From: Sphingobacteriales bacterium
GTDB taxonomy: Bacteria > Bacteroidota > Bacteroidia > Chitinophagales > UBA2359
Direction: 5' to 3'
DNA: 19,966 nt
Assembly: GCA_016718845.1 (NCBI GenBank)
Contig: JADKCK010000068.1
Span: 1 to 19,966 of the forward strand
Shown here: one piece after another, positions 7,915-14,976 of the stretch
Numbering within the stretch: the stretch's first letter is position 1
Layout: the number at the start of each line of letters is the position of its first letter
Notes under the pieces: generated by a model
Databases searched by the model: none
What the model was told of the DNA's origin: nothing
The model's input: the letters and a program-made list of their open reading frames with translations, nothing else
Translations under genes and position numbers: made by a program

Positions 7915-9099
7915 CATTTTGTTTGCCATTTTGTACTTGTGCCAAATACATACCGCGCGGCAGTTGGCTAAGGTTGTATTGTGTTTGGTTGTTACCTTGT
8001 GCTACTACCTTGCCTGTTTGGTCGGTAATGGTTACTTGGTAGTTGGCATTTGGCTCATCAAAAGTTAGGTTAATAATACCCGTTGTTGGGTTGGGCGATA
8101 TGCCTAAGTGCAAAGCCGTTGGGCTATTGATAGCCGTAGCGGGGCTGCTTTGATACAAGTTGGTACAATCTATCAAGGGGTACAAAAAGCTCATCACAAA
8201 GTCTCGCTTTGTGCCACATTTGCTGCTGCTGCATGAGCCATGTGGTCTTGTCCAGTAAGTGTCCAAAGGTCGTTGTATACCCCTACTTCGTTGGCACGTT
8301 GGCGCATAATACCACTACCATCAACGGTAACTAAGTTTACGGGATATTGCCCTGTAAAAACCTCGTTATGGTTATAAGGTACTGTTCCATCGGCATCGCC
8401 GTGTACGCTCACAATGGGTGTTTCGCCGGCATCAATCCAGTTTACCTTATTAATAGCACCGCAAAAGTTAACTACACCGCGCACCTGCGAGCCGTATTGT
8501 GGGTATCCGCCAATGCCATCAATGCCACCTTCGGCGTTTATAGCATTTACAATATAGGGTTCAAGTTCTGTTAGGTCGTTAAGGTATGCCAAATGCACTG
8601 CCAAAATAGCCCCCGCCGATTCGCCACCAACAAATATTTGAGTGGTGTCTATTCGGTAAGTTTTACCTGTGGCGGCATCGTTATGAAAATAGCGGATAGT
8701 GGTTTTCATGTCCTGTACGGCACGCACCACTTCTTTCATAATTTTGATGCTGTCTAATAAATCAAAAAAATTAGTCAAGCGGTAATTAATAGAAGCCGTT
8801 ACGTAGCCATGTTTGGCAAAACGGCGGCAGAAATCTACGGTTGTCGCTTCGTCTTTGCTGCCACCAATAAAACTACCGCCATGTGCCATAATAATTAGGG
8901 GGCGCATAGTAGCCGTGTCGCCTGTTGGCTCGTAAACGTTCATTGTTAGGTTGTACGTAGGCGAAAAAACCACGTTGCTGGTAGTGGTTACGTTGGTAAA
9001 TACTGCCTCTTGAAAACGGTCGCCGCATTGAGCAAAACTGTATTGGCTCGCCACCAAAGTAAGCAATACAGCGAAAATTAAATGTACTGTTTTTTTCAT
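7889..9099 (-). pseudogene. Secreted alpha/beta-hydrolase (esterase) with T9SS C-terminal domain, frameshifted
   Basis: Two overlapping leftward frames make one protein. Frame 1 (9099-8194, 301 aa) starts with a signal peptide (MKKTVHLIFAVLLTLVASQYSFAQ) and has an esterase/lipase fold: HGGSFIGGS oxyanion motif (73-81), nucleophile elbow GGESAG with Ser161, HGDADGTVP with Asp237, and DHMAH with His286. It then runs into a stop. Frame 2 (to 7889) supplies the continuation FVMSFLYPL... and a T9SS sorting domain beginning GISPNPTTG and ending VVQKIILQ. Adding one T near 8200 joins them as ...AQSETFVMSFLYPL..., about 403 residues. The gene is therefore either a recent pseudogene (hydrolase intact but not exported by T9SS) or a one-base sequence error. 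Substrate unknown; a carboxylic or acyl ester is likely. It is followed directly by tRNA-Arg, and lies tail-away from the other secreted esterase at 9683. Confidence 0.85.
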
Positions 9100-9191
9100 T
9101 TTGTACTAAAAGTAAACGGATGATGTATAAATAAATGTATGTTGTAAAATATCAAACAATAAAAAGCAAGTTTTAGCTATTGCTCAAAAGC

Positions 9192-9295
9192 TTGCGCCTG
9201 CCCCGCTTAACGCGGAATATGTCTTTTTTGGGGGTGATTATTAGCACTCCCTAAAAGCACAGCCTCTGGCACCCCCAAAGCACTGTTAGCGCAGC
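9192..9295. repeat. Structured intergenic repeat, copy 2
   Basis: This is the partner of 5286-5388. It is nearly identical over the first ~50 bp (TGCCCCGCTTAACGCGG, then TTTTTTGGGGGTGATTATT) and the last ~35 bp (GGCACCCCCAAAGCACTG, then TTAGCGCAGC), with a divergent centre. The paired arms TTTGGGGGTG/CACCCCCAAA and TGCGC/GCGCA are conserved, as is the CCGC-TTAAC-GCGG side hairpin. Here it lies between divergent 5' ends, not after a gene, so it is not simply a terminator. Confidence 0.8.
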
Positions 9296-9519
9296 AGCAA
9301 CAAACAATGCTCTTTTTGTAGTTATATTATTGGTTATTTATAGCTAAAAACGCATAAAACTTAACCTACACGTTTAATTTATGCACAGTAAGCAAACAAA
9401 TACCTGCCTATAAAGCATAATCAAGCAATAAAGGCTCGTTTGTTGGCTCAAAGTTACGCTTTTGTTTGTTTAGTGCGCTTTTTTTTTCGCAAAAATGCAA
9501 AAAAACGGCAAAAATGTGC

Positions 9520-9527
9520 TACCTTTG
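9520..9527 (+). promoter_or_regulatory. Candidate -7 box for the PHB-depolymerase-like gene
   Basis: TACCTTTG matches TANNTTTG exactly and lies in an A-rich upstream context typical of Bacteroidota promoters. No TTTG is seen 19-20 bp upstream. Transcription would start near 9534, giving a ~150-nt leader that contains the two C-run motifs. Confidence 0.4.
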
Positions 9528-9538
9528 ATGTCTAATTG

Positions 9539-9588
9539 ACACAAAACCCCCAAAAAACGTTTTTTTGCATCAACACAAAACCCCCAAA
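9539..9588. repeat. Two copies of ACACAAAACCCCCAAA in a leader
   Basis: The 16-bp motif occurs exactly at 9539-9554 and 9573-9588, a period of 34 bp. A short palindrome AAAAAACGTTTTTT lies between them. Both copies fall just downstream of the candidate start of transcription, in the 5' leader of the rightward esterase gene. Meaning unknown. Confidence 0.7.
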
Positions 9589-9682
9589 GTTTAGCTGTAC
9601 TTGTCTTATCCTAATAAACAAGCTAAGTGCAATGTTATGCACCAAATATTTCAAAAAAAATTGCCATTTCTGAACAATTACC

Positions 9683-10837
9683 ATGACACATTTTTATTCT
9701 CTTGTATTTTTATTTCTTTTTGCCTTATCGGCTACTAACGCCCACGCACAAGCCATTAACACCGCAGGCACCATACAACACGATGGTTTAACGCGCGAAT
9801 ATCGCCTTTATGTACCAGCCCTATACAACCCTGCACAGCCCACACCTTTGTTGCTTAACCTACATGGCTACACATCAAACAACGCACAACAGCAAGTATA
9901 CGGCAATTTTACCAGCATTGCCGACACCGCCAACATCATACTAATACACCCAAATGGCACCTTTGATGCCAACGGTGATAGATTCTGGAACGCAGGTTTT
10001 TCGGCATCAGGTCCCGACGATGTGGGCTTTTTATTAGCTTTGATAGACACCATCAGCGCCCAATACAACATTGACCCTGCCCGCATCTACACAACAGGCA
10101 TGTCTAACGGTGGCTATATGAGCTACGAATTAGCCTGCCAAACCAACCGTTTTGCTGCCATGGCATCGGTAACAGGCACTATGGTAACACAGGCATTTAA
10201 CAACTGCTCGCCCACACGCCCCATACCCGTTATGGAAATACACGGCACCGCCGACTCAACGGTTTTGTACAACGGCAGCCCAGGCTCGTTAGGCACCGAA
10301 CAGGTGGTAAACTATTGGGTACAACACAATAACTGTAACCCCACGCCCACCATAACCGATGTACCAAATATAAACACCAGCGACGGAGCCACCGCCCAAC
10401 ACTATGTATACACAGGCGGCGATGGCGGCACCAGCGTGGAACTTTTTAAAGTAATTGGTGGCGGACACACTTGGCCCGGAGCTTTGTTTAACTTAGCAGG
10501 CATTGCCACCTGCAAAGATTTTAATGCCAGCGTCGAAATTTGGCGTTTTTTCCGTCAATACAATTTAGATGCCATCACACATACACCCACACTTGCCCAA
10601 GCCACTGCGCACTTAACCGTATCGCCCAACCCCGTTGCCAACGAGCTGCACATTAGCCTAAACAACAAACAACTAAAAAATGTTTACATCTACAACGCCT
10701 TAGGTAAGCTAATGTACAGCCAAAGCTGCCAAGACAACCAACAAACCCTATCGGTAGGCAACCTACAAGCAGGTTTTTATGTTGTTACAGCCACCGACGG
10801 CAAAAATTGGTACAATAATAGCTTTATAAAATGGTAA
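9683..10837 (+). CDS. Secreted PHB-depolymerase-like (CE1/LpqC-type) esterase with T9SS C-terminal domain
   Basis: The 384-residue product begins with a signal peptide (hydrophobic core LVFLFLFALSATNA, cleavage near AHAQ-A). Residues ~25-295 form a polyhydroxybutyrate-depolymerase/feruloyl-esterase-like alpha/beta hydrolase: oxyanion motif LHGYTSNN (60-67), nucleophile elbow GMSNGG with Ser141, acid in HGTADSTV (Asp191), and GGGHTWPG with His262. Cysteines at 152, 175, 218 and 277 could form disulfides. Residues ~311-384 form a T9SS type-A sorting domain (LTVSPNP... YNALGKLMY... LQAGFYVV), so the enzyme should be exported across the outer membrane and anchored or released. The likely reaction is hydrolysis of an ester in a polymer or plant-cell-wall substrate; which one cannot be told. 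The ATG at 9683 gives a proper signal peptide. It is transcribed away from the other secreted esterase. No terminator hairpin was recognised; the purine tract begins 51 bp after the stop. Confidence 0.93.
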   Translation: MTHFYSLVFLFLFALSATNAHAQAINTAGTIQHDGLTREYRLYVPALYNPAQPTPLLLNLHGYTSNNAQQQVYGNFTSIADTANIILIHPNGTFDANGDRFWNAGFSASGPDDVGFLLALIDTISAQYNIDPARIYTTGMSNGGYMSYELACQTNRFAAMASVTGTMVTQAFNNCSPTRPIPVMEIHGTADSTVLYNGSPGSLGTEQVVNYWVQHNNCNPTPTITDVPNINTSDGATAQHYVYTGGDGGTSVELFKVIGGGHTWPGALFNLAGIATCKDFNASVEIWRFFRQYNLDAITHTPTLAQATAHLTVSPNPVANELHISLNNKQLKNVYIYNALGKLMYSQSCQDNQQTLSVGNLQAGFYVVTATDGKNWYNNSFIKW

Positions 10838-11171
<334 letters not shown>

Positions 11172-13808
11172 ATGCTCGAAAAAGAAAATGGTTTTTTACC
11201 ATACAAATACCGCGACCTAAAAATATATGGCTCGTTAGAGTGGCTTGCCGATGGGAAGAAAAAATACCGTCGGGTGTTTGACCGCGCCGAAACCAACCAT
11301 ATATACTGCGAACTATCGTTTTTTAACAAACTTTTTGACCGCGAAGACTGGGAAATTAACGTTACCCTTAAAGCCTACGCCCTTGAAACCGATGGCAGCC
11401 GCCGCGAACTAACCAACCATAATGTGGTAAAACGGGTAAGCAAAGATATGCCTATTGCCCACGTCCACCACTTTTATGGCAACCGACAACCCCGCTATTT
11501 TAAAAGCGGAACCTACGAATGGGAAGCCTTTATAGACAACAAACTAGTTGCCACACAACCCTTCTGGATAGAAGATGTGGGCTTAGTAACCGAAGACAAC
11601 AACCCATTTTTTGGCATCGAAGCGCTAAAACTTTACGAGGGTCCAAACCGAAACATGACCCCCGAAAAACGCATTTACTACAAACATTTTGATGCCCGCG
11701 AAACGCGCTATATCTTTGTAGAATTTACGATGCAAAACCTACTGCCCGAAATAACCTGGAACTGCGAGCTGTTTTTTAAGTTCTATAACGATGCCCACCA
11801 ACTAAAAGGCGAAACCGTTGAACTACTGCGCGTGCGCCCCGAAGACAAATACCTAACCGCTACATCGGGTTGGGGCTCGAACGAGCGCGGCACTTGGTTC
11901 TTAGACAAATATACGCTCGAGATTATCTTTATGGACCAACTCATTGCCGTACTACCCTTTGAAGTAGGCGATAGCTTTGAAAAAGGTATGACCGAAGCCA
12001 TCTTGCCCGGTCCGGGTACCGCCATTAACCTAAAAACCGACGACGCAACACCCAGCCTTGAGGTGATTATGGCAGATTTAGATGCATTGATTGGACTTCA
12101 ATCGGTAAAAAAACGCATTAAAGATTACGCCGAATACCTCAAGTTTATTAAACTGCGCATGGAAAAAGGCTTTGAAGAAGGCGGCAAAATAAACCTACAT
12201 ACCGTATTTACAGGCAACCCCGGCACAGGCAAAACAACCGTAGCCAAAATGTTGGGGCAAATTTACAAACAATTGGGGCTGCTCTCAAAAGGGCATGTAC
12301 ACGATGTTGACCGCGCCGATTTGGTAGGCGAATACATTGGTCAAACGGCACCCAAAGTAAAAGAAGCCATTAAAGAAGCACGCGGTGGTATTTTATTTGT
12401 TGACGAAGCATACAGTTTGGCACGAGCCGGCGATGACCTAAAAGACTTTGGACGCGAGGTAATAGAAATAATTATCAAAGAAATGTCGGAAGGACAAGGC
12501 GATTTAGCCGTTATTGTAGCAGGGTATCCGCGCGAAATGAAAACATTTATGGACAGCAACCCCGGCATGAAATCGCGCTTTACTCAATGGTTCGAATTCC
12601 CCGATTACTCGCCAACCGAACTAGCCGATATTGCACAATATGCCGCCGACAAACGACAATTGGTGTTTAGCCCACAATCAAAAGCCTATTTGTTCGACCG
12701 TATTGTGGAAGGATACCGAAACAGAAACCGCTTTTTTGGCAATGCCCGTTTCGTAAACACCATCATGGACCAAGTAAAAATAAATTTGGGATTAAGGGTG
12801 ATGAAAAACGAAAATCCACGAGCATTATCCAAAGAAGAACTATCAACCCTAACTATACCCGACTTTGAACCGCTGTTTTTGCTCAAAGAACGCCAACTAC
12901 ACGACATACCCATCGACGAAAAACAACTAACCGATGCCTTAGCCGAACTTGATGGCATGATTGGCTTACGTAGCGTAAAAAAAGACATGCACGAACTAGT
13001 TAACTTAGTGCGCTTTTATCGCGAAATGGGCAGAGGCGTTATCCACAAATTTTCGTTGCATACCGTATTTATGGGCAACCCCGGTACTGGTAAAACAACT
13101 GTAGCACGTATCTTAGCCAAAATATTTAAAGCCCTTGGCATTTTAGAGCGCGGGCATTTGGTTGAGTGCGACCGACAAGCCTTAGTAGCTGGCTATGTGG
13201 GGCAAACGGGTATAAAAACGACCGAAAAAATTGACGAAGCATCGGGCGGCGTATTGTTTATTGACGAGGCTTATGCCCTAAGCTCAAAAGGCGGCATGGA
13301 CTACGGACAAGAGGCAATAGAAACCATCATTAAACGAATGGAAGACCAAAAAGGCGAATTTGCCGTTGTAGTAGCAGGTTATACCGACAACATGAAACTG
13401 TTTTTGGAAACCAACCCGGGCTTAAAATCGCGATTTGACCGCGTACTAAACTTCGAAGATTTTATGGGCAATGAACTCTTCGAAATTGCCCAATACAACT
13501 TTACCCGCGAAGGTTACACCCTAAGCCCCGAAGCCGAACAACACCTACAACAATATTGCTTATACCTATACGATAGCAAAGATAAAAACTTTGGTAACGG
13601 ACGCACCATTGTAAAAATGGTAGAAGAAATTATCAAAAATCAAAACCTACGCCTTGCCATCTTACCCGACAAACCCCTACCCGCCGAAATTTTACACCTC
13701 ATAGAAATGAGCGATGTGCAATCGTTTGATGCACAAAAAGCCATGAGCGGCGGACGTAAAAAATTGGGATTTAGCCGAGTATCTTCGCTACCGGGTAGTG
13801 CTTCGTAA
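11172..13808 (+). CDS. Tandem CbxX/CfxQ-type double AAA+ ATPase with duplicated N-terminal beta-rich modules
   Basis: The 878-residue protein has four parts. Residues ~11-137 and ~148-267 are two related beta-rich modules: both have an FD-x-x-ET-x-x-I-x-x-E-x core, a W-x-x-N/E strand, and end in 'L-[VI]-A-x-[QL]-PF' before an acidic G. Residues ~300-545 form the first CbxX/SpoVK-like AAA+ unit: Walker A GNPGTGKTT (348-356), GEYIGQTAPK pore-loop region, Walker B ILFVDEAY (407-414), sensor VAGYP, arginine finger in GMKSRF (R469). Residues ~590-830 form the second, also with intact motifs: Walker A at 635-643, Walker B VLFIDEAY (694-701), GLKSRF (R754). CbbX-type ATPases remodel protein complexes (for example Rubisco activation), and related tandem forms occur with secretion systems. 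Nothing nearby identifies the client here. No signal peptide: cytoplasmic. The start at 11172 is the first good ATG before the conserved N-module. A terminator follows at 13839. Confidence 0.93.
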   Translation: MLEKENGFLPYKYRDLKIYGSLEWLADGKKKYRRVFDRAETNHIYCELSFFNKLFDREDWEINVTLKAYALETDGSRRELTNHNVVKRVSKDMPIAHVHHFYGNRQPRYFKSGTYEWEAFIDNKLVATQPFWIEDVGLVTEDNNPFFGIEALKLYEGPNRNMTPEKRIYYKHFDARETRYIFVEFTMQNLLPEITWNCELFFKFYNDAHQLKGETVELLRVRPEDKYLTATSGWGSNERGTWFLDKYTLEIIFMDQLIAVLPFEVGDSFEKGMTEAILPGPGTAINLKTDDATPSLEVIMADLDALIGLQSVKKRIKDYAEYLKFIKLRMEKGFEEGGKINLHTVFTGNPGTGKTTVAKMLGQIYKQLGLLSKGHVHDVDRADLVGEYIGQTAPKVKEAIKEARGGILFVDEAYSLARAGDDLKDFGREVIEIIIKEMSEGQGDLAVIVAGYPREMKTFMDSNPGMKSRFTQWFEFPDYSPTELADIAQYAADKRQLVFSPQSKAYLFDRIVEGYRNRNRFFGNARFVNTIMDQVKINLGLRVMKNENPRALSKEELSTLTIPDFEPLFLLKERQLHDIPIDEKQLTDALAELDGMIGLRSVKKDMHELVNLVRFYREMGRGVIHKFSLHTVFMGNPGTGKTTVARILAKIFKALGILERGHLVECDRQALVAGYVGQTGIKTTEKIDEASGGVLFIDEAYALSSKGGMDYGQEAIETIIKRMEDQKGEFAVVVAGYTDNMKLFLETNPGLKSRFDRVLNFEDFMGNELFEIAQYNFTREGYTLSPEAEQHLQQYCLYLYDSKDKNFGNGRTIVKMVEEIIKNQNLRLAILPDKPLPAEILHLIEMSDVQSFDAQKAMSGGRKKLGFSRVSSLPGSAS

Positions 13809-13838
13809 TAGCTATTAATTAGTTTTTCTGTAATTAAT

Positions 13839-13874
13839 AAATCGGCAGTACTTACATTTAAGTACTGCCGATTT
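13839..13874 (+). terminator. Rho-independent terminator after the double AAA+ gene
   Basis: A perfect 16-bp inverted repeat (13839-13854 with 13859-13874), loop CATT, 30 bp after the stop. The stem has a GC-rich core (CGGCAG/CTGCCG) flanked by AAAT/ATTT. Confidence 0.88.
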
Positions 13875-14012
13875 GCTGTTTAATTTTAATTCACAAAAAA
13901 TAGCCCCAATTATACTTAAATAAATGATACTTTCGGATATTTTTAGATGACAATACCCGCCTAAGTTAAACTATTTTGCCGATGTGTTACTAAAAGCAGG
14001 AGATATATTTAC

Positions 14013-14037
14013 CTGTTTCTAACGGATTGTGTGGTTT
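14013..14037 (+). repeat. 25-bp motif, copy A
   Basis: Begins CTGTTTCTAACGG and ends GTGTGGTTT. It matches copies B and C (read on the minus strand) at about 20 of 25 positions, and the differences from copy B are all transitions. It is inverted relative to the other two. Confidence 0.6.
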
Positions 14038-14177
14038 GCAACTCAAAGTATCTGTATTTGGGGGCAAATAACTTAATTTTCGTTTTTTTTAGCAAAGATA
14101 GTTCAAGTTTTGAGTATTTATTTGATAAAATTGCCTCATTTAGCTGCATTTTAACCCGAAAATAAACTTTGTAACTC

Positions 14178-14202
14178 AAATCGCACAATCCATTAAAAGC
14201 AG
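14178..14202 (-). repeat. 25-bp motif, copy B
   Basis: Minus-strand reading starts CTGCTTTTAATGG and ends TGCGATTT. It matches copy C at 21 of 25 positions. It lies 14 bp outside the left inverted repeat of the GxxExxY relic. Confidence 0.65.
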
Positions 14203-14216
14203 AAAGAATAAAAATC

Positions 14217-14521
14217 AAATCTTGTTAATCCTGTAATCCTGTCAAAAACACATGCAACACAAAGAATTAACCAAAATAATAATAGGTTGCGCCTATACCG
14301 TACACAATACTAATGGTCAACAACACGATTATTTTTGAACTAAAAGCAATAGACATCTTACATCCGATACACGAAACACAATTGGTAAACTACCTCAATG
14401 CTACACAAATAGATATCGGATTGCTTATCAATTTTGGGCGTTCGGTAGAAGTTAAACGCAAATTTAGACTTTACACAAAAACAAAAATTTAGTCAACAGG
14501 ATTGCAGGATTGACAAGATTT
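14217..14521 (+). mobile_element. Relic cassette: GxxExxY gene bounded by 26-bp inverted repeats
   Basis: Left arm 14217-14242 and right arm 14496-14521 are inverted repeats matching at 24 of 26 positions; both differences are C/T transitions. Each arm has an internal near-duplication of AATCCTG (AATCCTGTAATCCTG on the left). They closely bracket the broken GxxExxY coding remnant, beginning 10 bp before its ATG and 4 bp after its stop. Similar short CAGGATT-type repeats beside GxxExxY genes are something I recall from Bacteroidota genomes, but I cannot verify that here. No transposase is present, and no clear target duplication was found. Confidence 0.55.
14252..14492 (+). pseudogene. GxxExxY protein (PD-(D/E)XK-like family), internally deleted and frameshifted
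   Basis: The ATG at 14252 opens MQHKELTKIIIGCAYTVHNT, the typical GxxExxY N terminus. It then shifts frame: the continuation in the next frame reads VNNTIIFELKAIDILHPIHE, followed by TQLVNYLNATQIDIGLLINFG and SVEVKRKFRLY, with a stop at 14490-14492. That is the typical C-terminal half, including IFELK (the PD-(D/E)XK-like E-x-K) and LLINFG. Compared with the ~125-residue family, about 45-50 residues between HNT and VNN are missing, including the G-x-x-E-x-x-Y motif itself. Length 241 bp is not a multiple of three. The gene is therefore dead. The family function is unknown; its members are often multicopy. Confidence 0.75.
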
Positions 14522-14598
14522 AAATACCTACATCATCTTTTAAAATTCATACAAACTGTTGGCAAGCCCAGTATTTCAAGAAAAAACGGCTAAATTTA

Positions 14599-14623
14599 AA
14601 ACCACATAGTCCATTAAAAGCAG
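14599..14623 (-). repeat. 25-bp motif, copy C
   Basis: Minus-strand reading starts CTGCTTTTAATGG and ends TATGTGGTTT. It has the same orientation as copy B, on the other side of the GxxExxY relic. Confidence 0.6.
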
Positions 14624-14728
14624 ATATTTACAAATACACATAATTATTTATATATAAAACCATAATTATCAACCATTTTTGAAAAAATCACCGAAAGGAA
14701 AGTTAAAACAACTGTATCGAATTTAGGT

Positions 14729-14895
14729 TTAGTTGTTTTTAACAATATTAATGGGTACACATTTGATAGTAGGGTAACTTGGTTGGCTTATCGTTACGAT
14801 ACAGTTTGCGGTACAGCCATTTAAGTCTATAGCAGTTACGGTGTAAGTACCTGCTGTTAAGCTTGTAATACTCCATCATCCCATAAATAGGTAAC
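14729..14895 (-). pseudogene. 3' remnant of a second SprB-repeat gene
   Basis: Reading leftward from about 14895: VTYLWDDG, then after a small frame change SITSLTAGTYTVTAIDLNGC, followed by TANCIVTISQPSYP and the end TIKCVPINIVKNN with a TAA stop (14731-14729). This matches the last half-repeat and C terminus of the intact gene upstream (…SITGLTAGTYTVTVTDLNGC… KCLPIGFIKN). It has lost everything 5' of that half-repeat and has no start. The intact gene's terminator (14918-14955) lies between the two. The likeliest origin is an ancient tandem duplication or recombination between SprB-repeat genes. It is not expected to be expressed. Confidence 0.75.
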
Positions 14896-14917
14896 AGATA
14901 TTATCAGCATTAACCCA

Positions 14918-14955
14918 AAAATGCTCTGCTCTACAATTGTAGAGCAGAGCATTTT
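14918..14955 (-). terminator. Terminator of the SprB-repeat gene (38-bp perfect palindrome)
   Basis: A perfect 19+19 palindrome with no spacer, centred between 14936 and 14937 (core CTACAATTGTAG, arms rich in GCTCTGCTC). The central 4 nt would form the loop. It lies 21 bp beyond the stop, with a short T run in the leftward direction. Confidence 0.85.
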
Positions 14956-14976
14956 GTATTTTAGCTCACAGCCAAA

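Larger units (their letters stand above)
9100..9682. other. Divergent intergenic region between two secreted esterase genes
   Basis: This 583-bp region separates the starts of the leftward and rightward esterase genes. It holds copy 2 of the structured repeat (9192-9295), a rightward TACCTTTG box (9520-9527), and two copies of a 16-bp C-run motif (9539-9554 and 9573-9588). No coding frame is convincing. A clear promoter for the leftward gene was not found. Confidence 0.6.

Noticed and set aside
9241..9249. TTAGCACTC, half of a CIRCE heat-shock operator
   Set aside because: There is no matching GAGTGCTAA arm, and it lies within repeat copy 2 far from groES.
13955..14022. Short rightward stretch reading NYFADVLLKAGDIF before a stop
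   Set aside because: It looks protein-like, but is too short and has no start or family match that I can name; perhaps a gene remnant, not supportable.
14009..14218. 69-residue leftward open frame
   Set aside because: It spans copies A and B of the 25-bp motif in opposite directions, has no recognisable domain, and sits in degraded DNA, so it is more likely chance.
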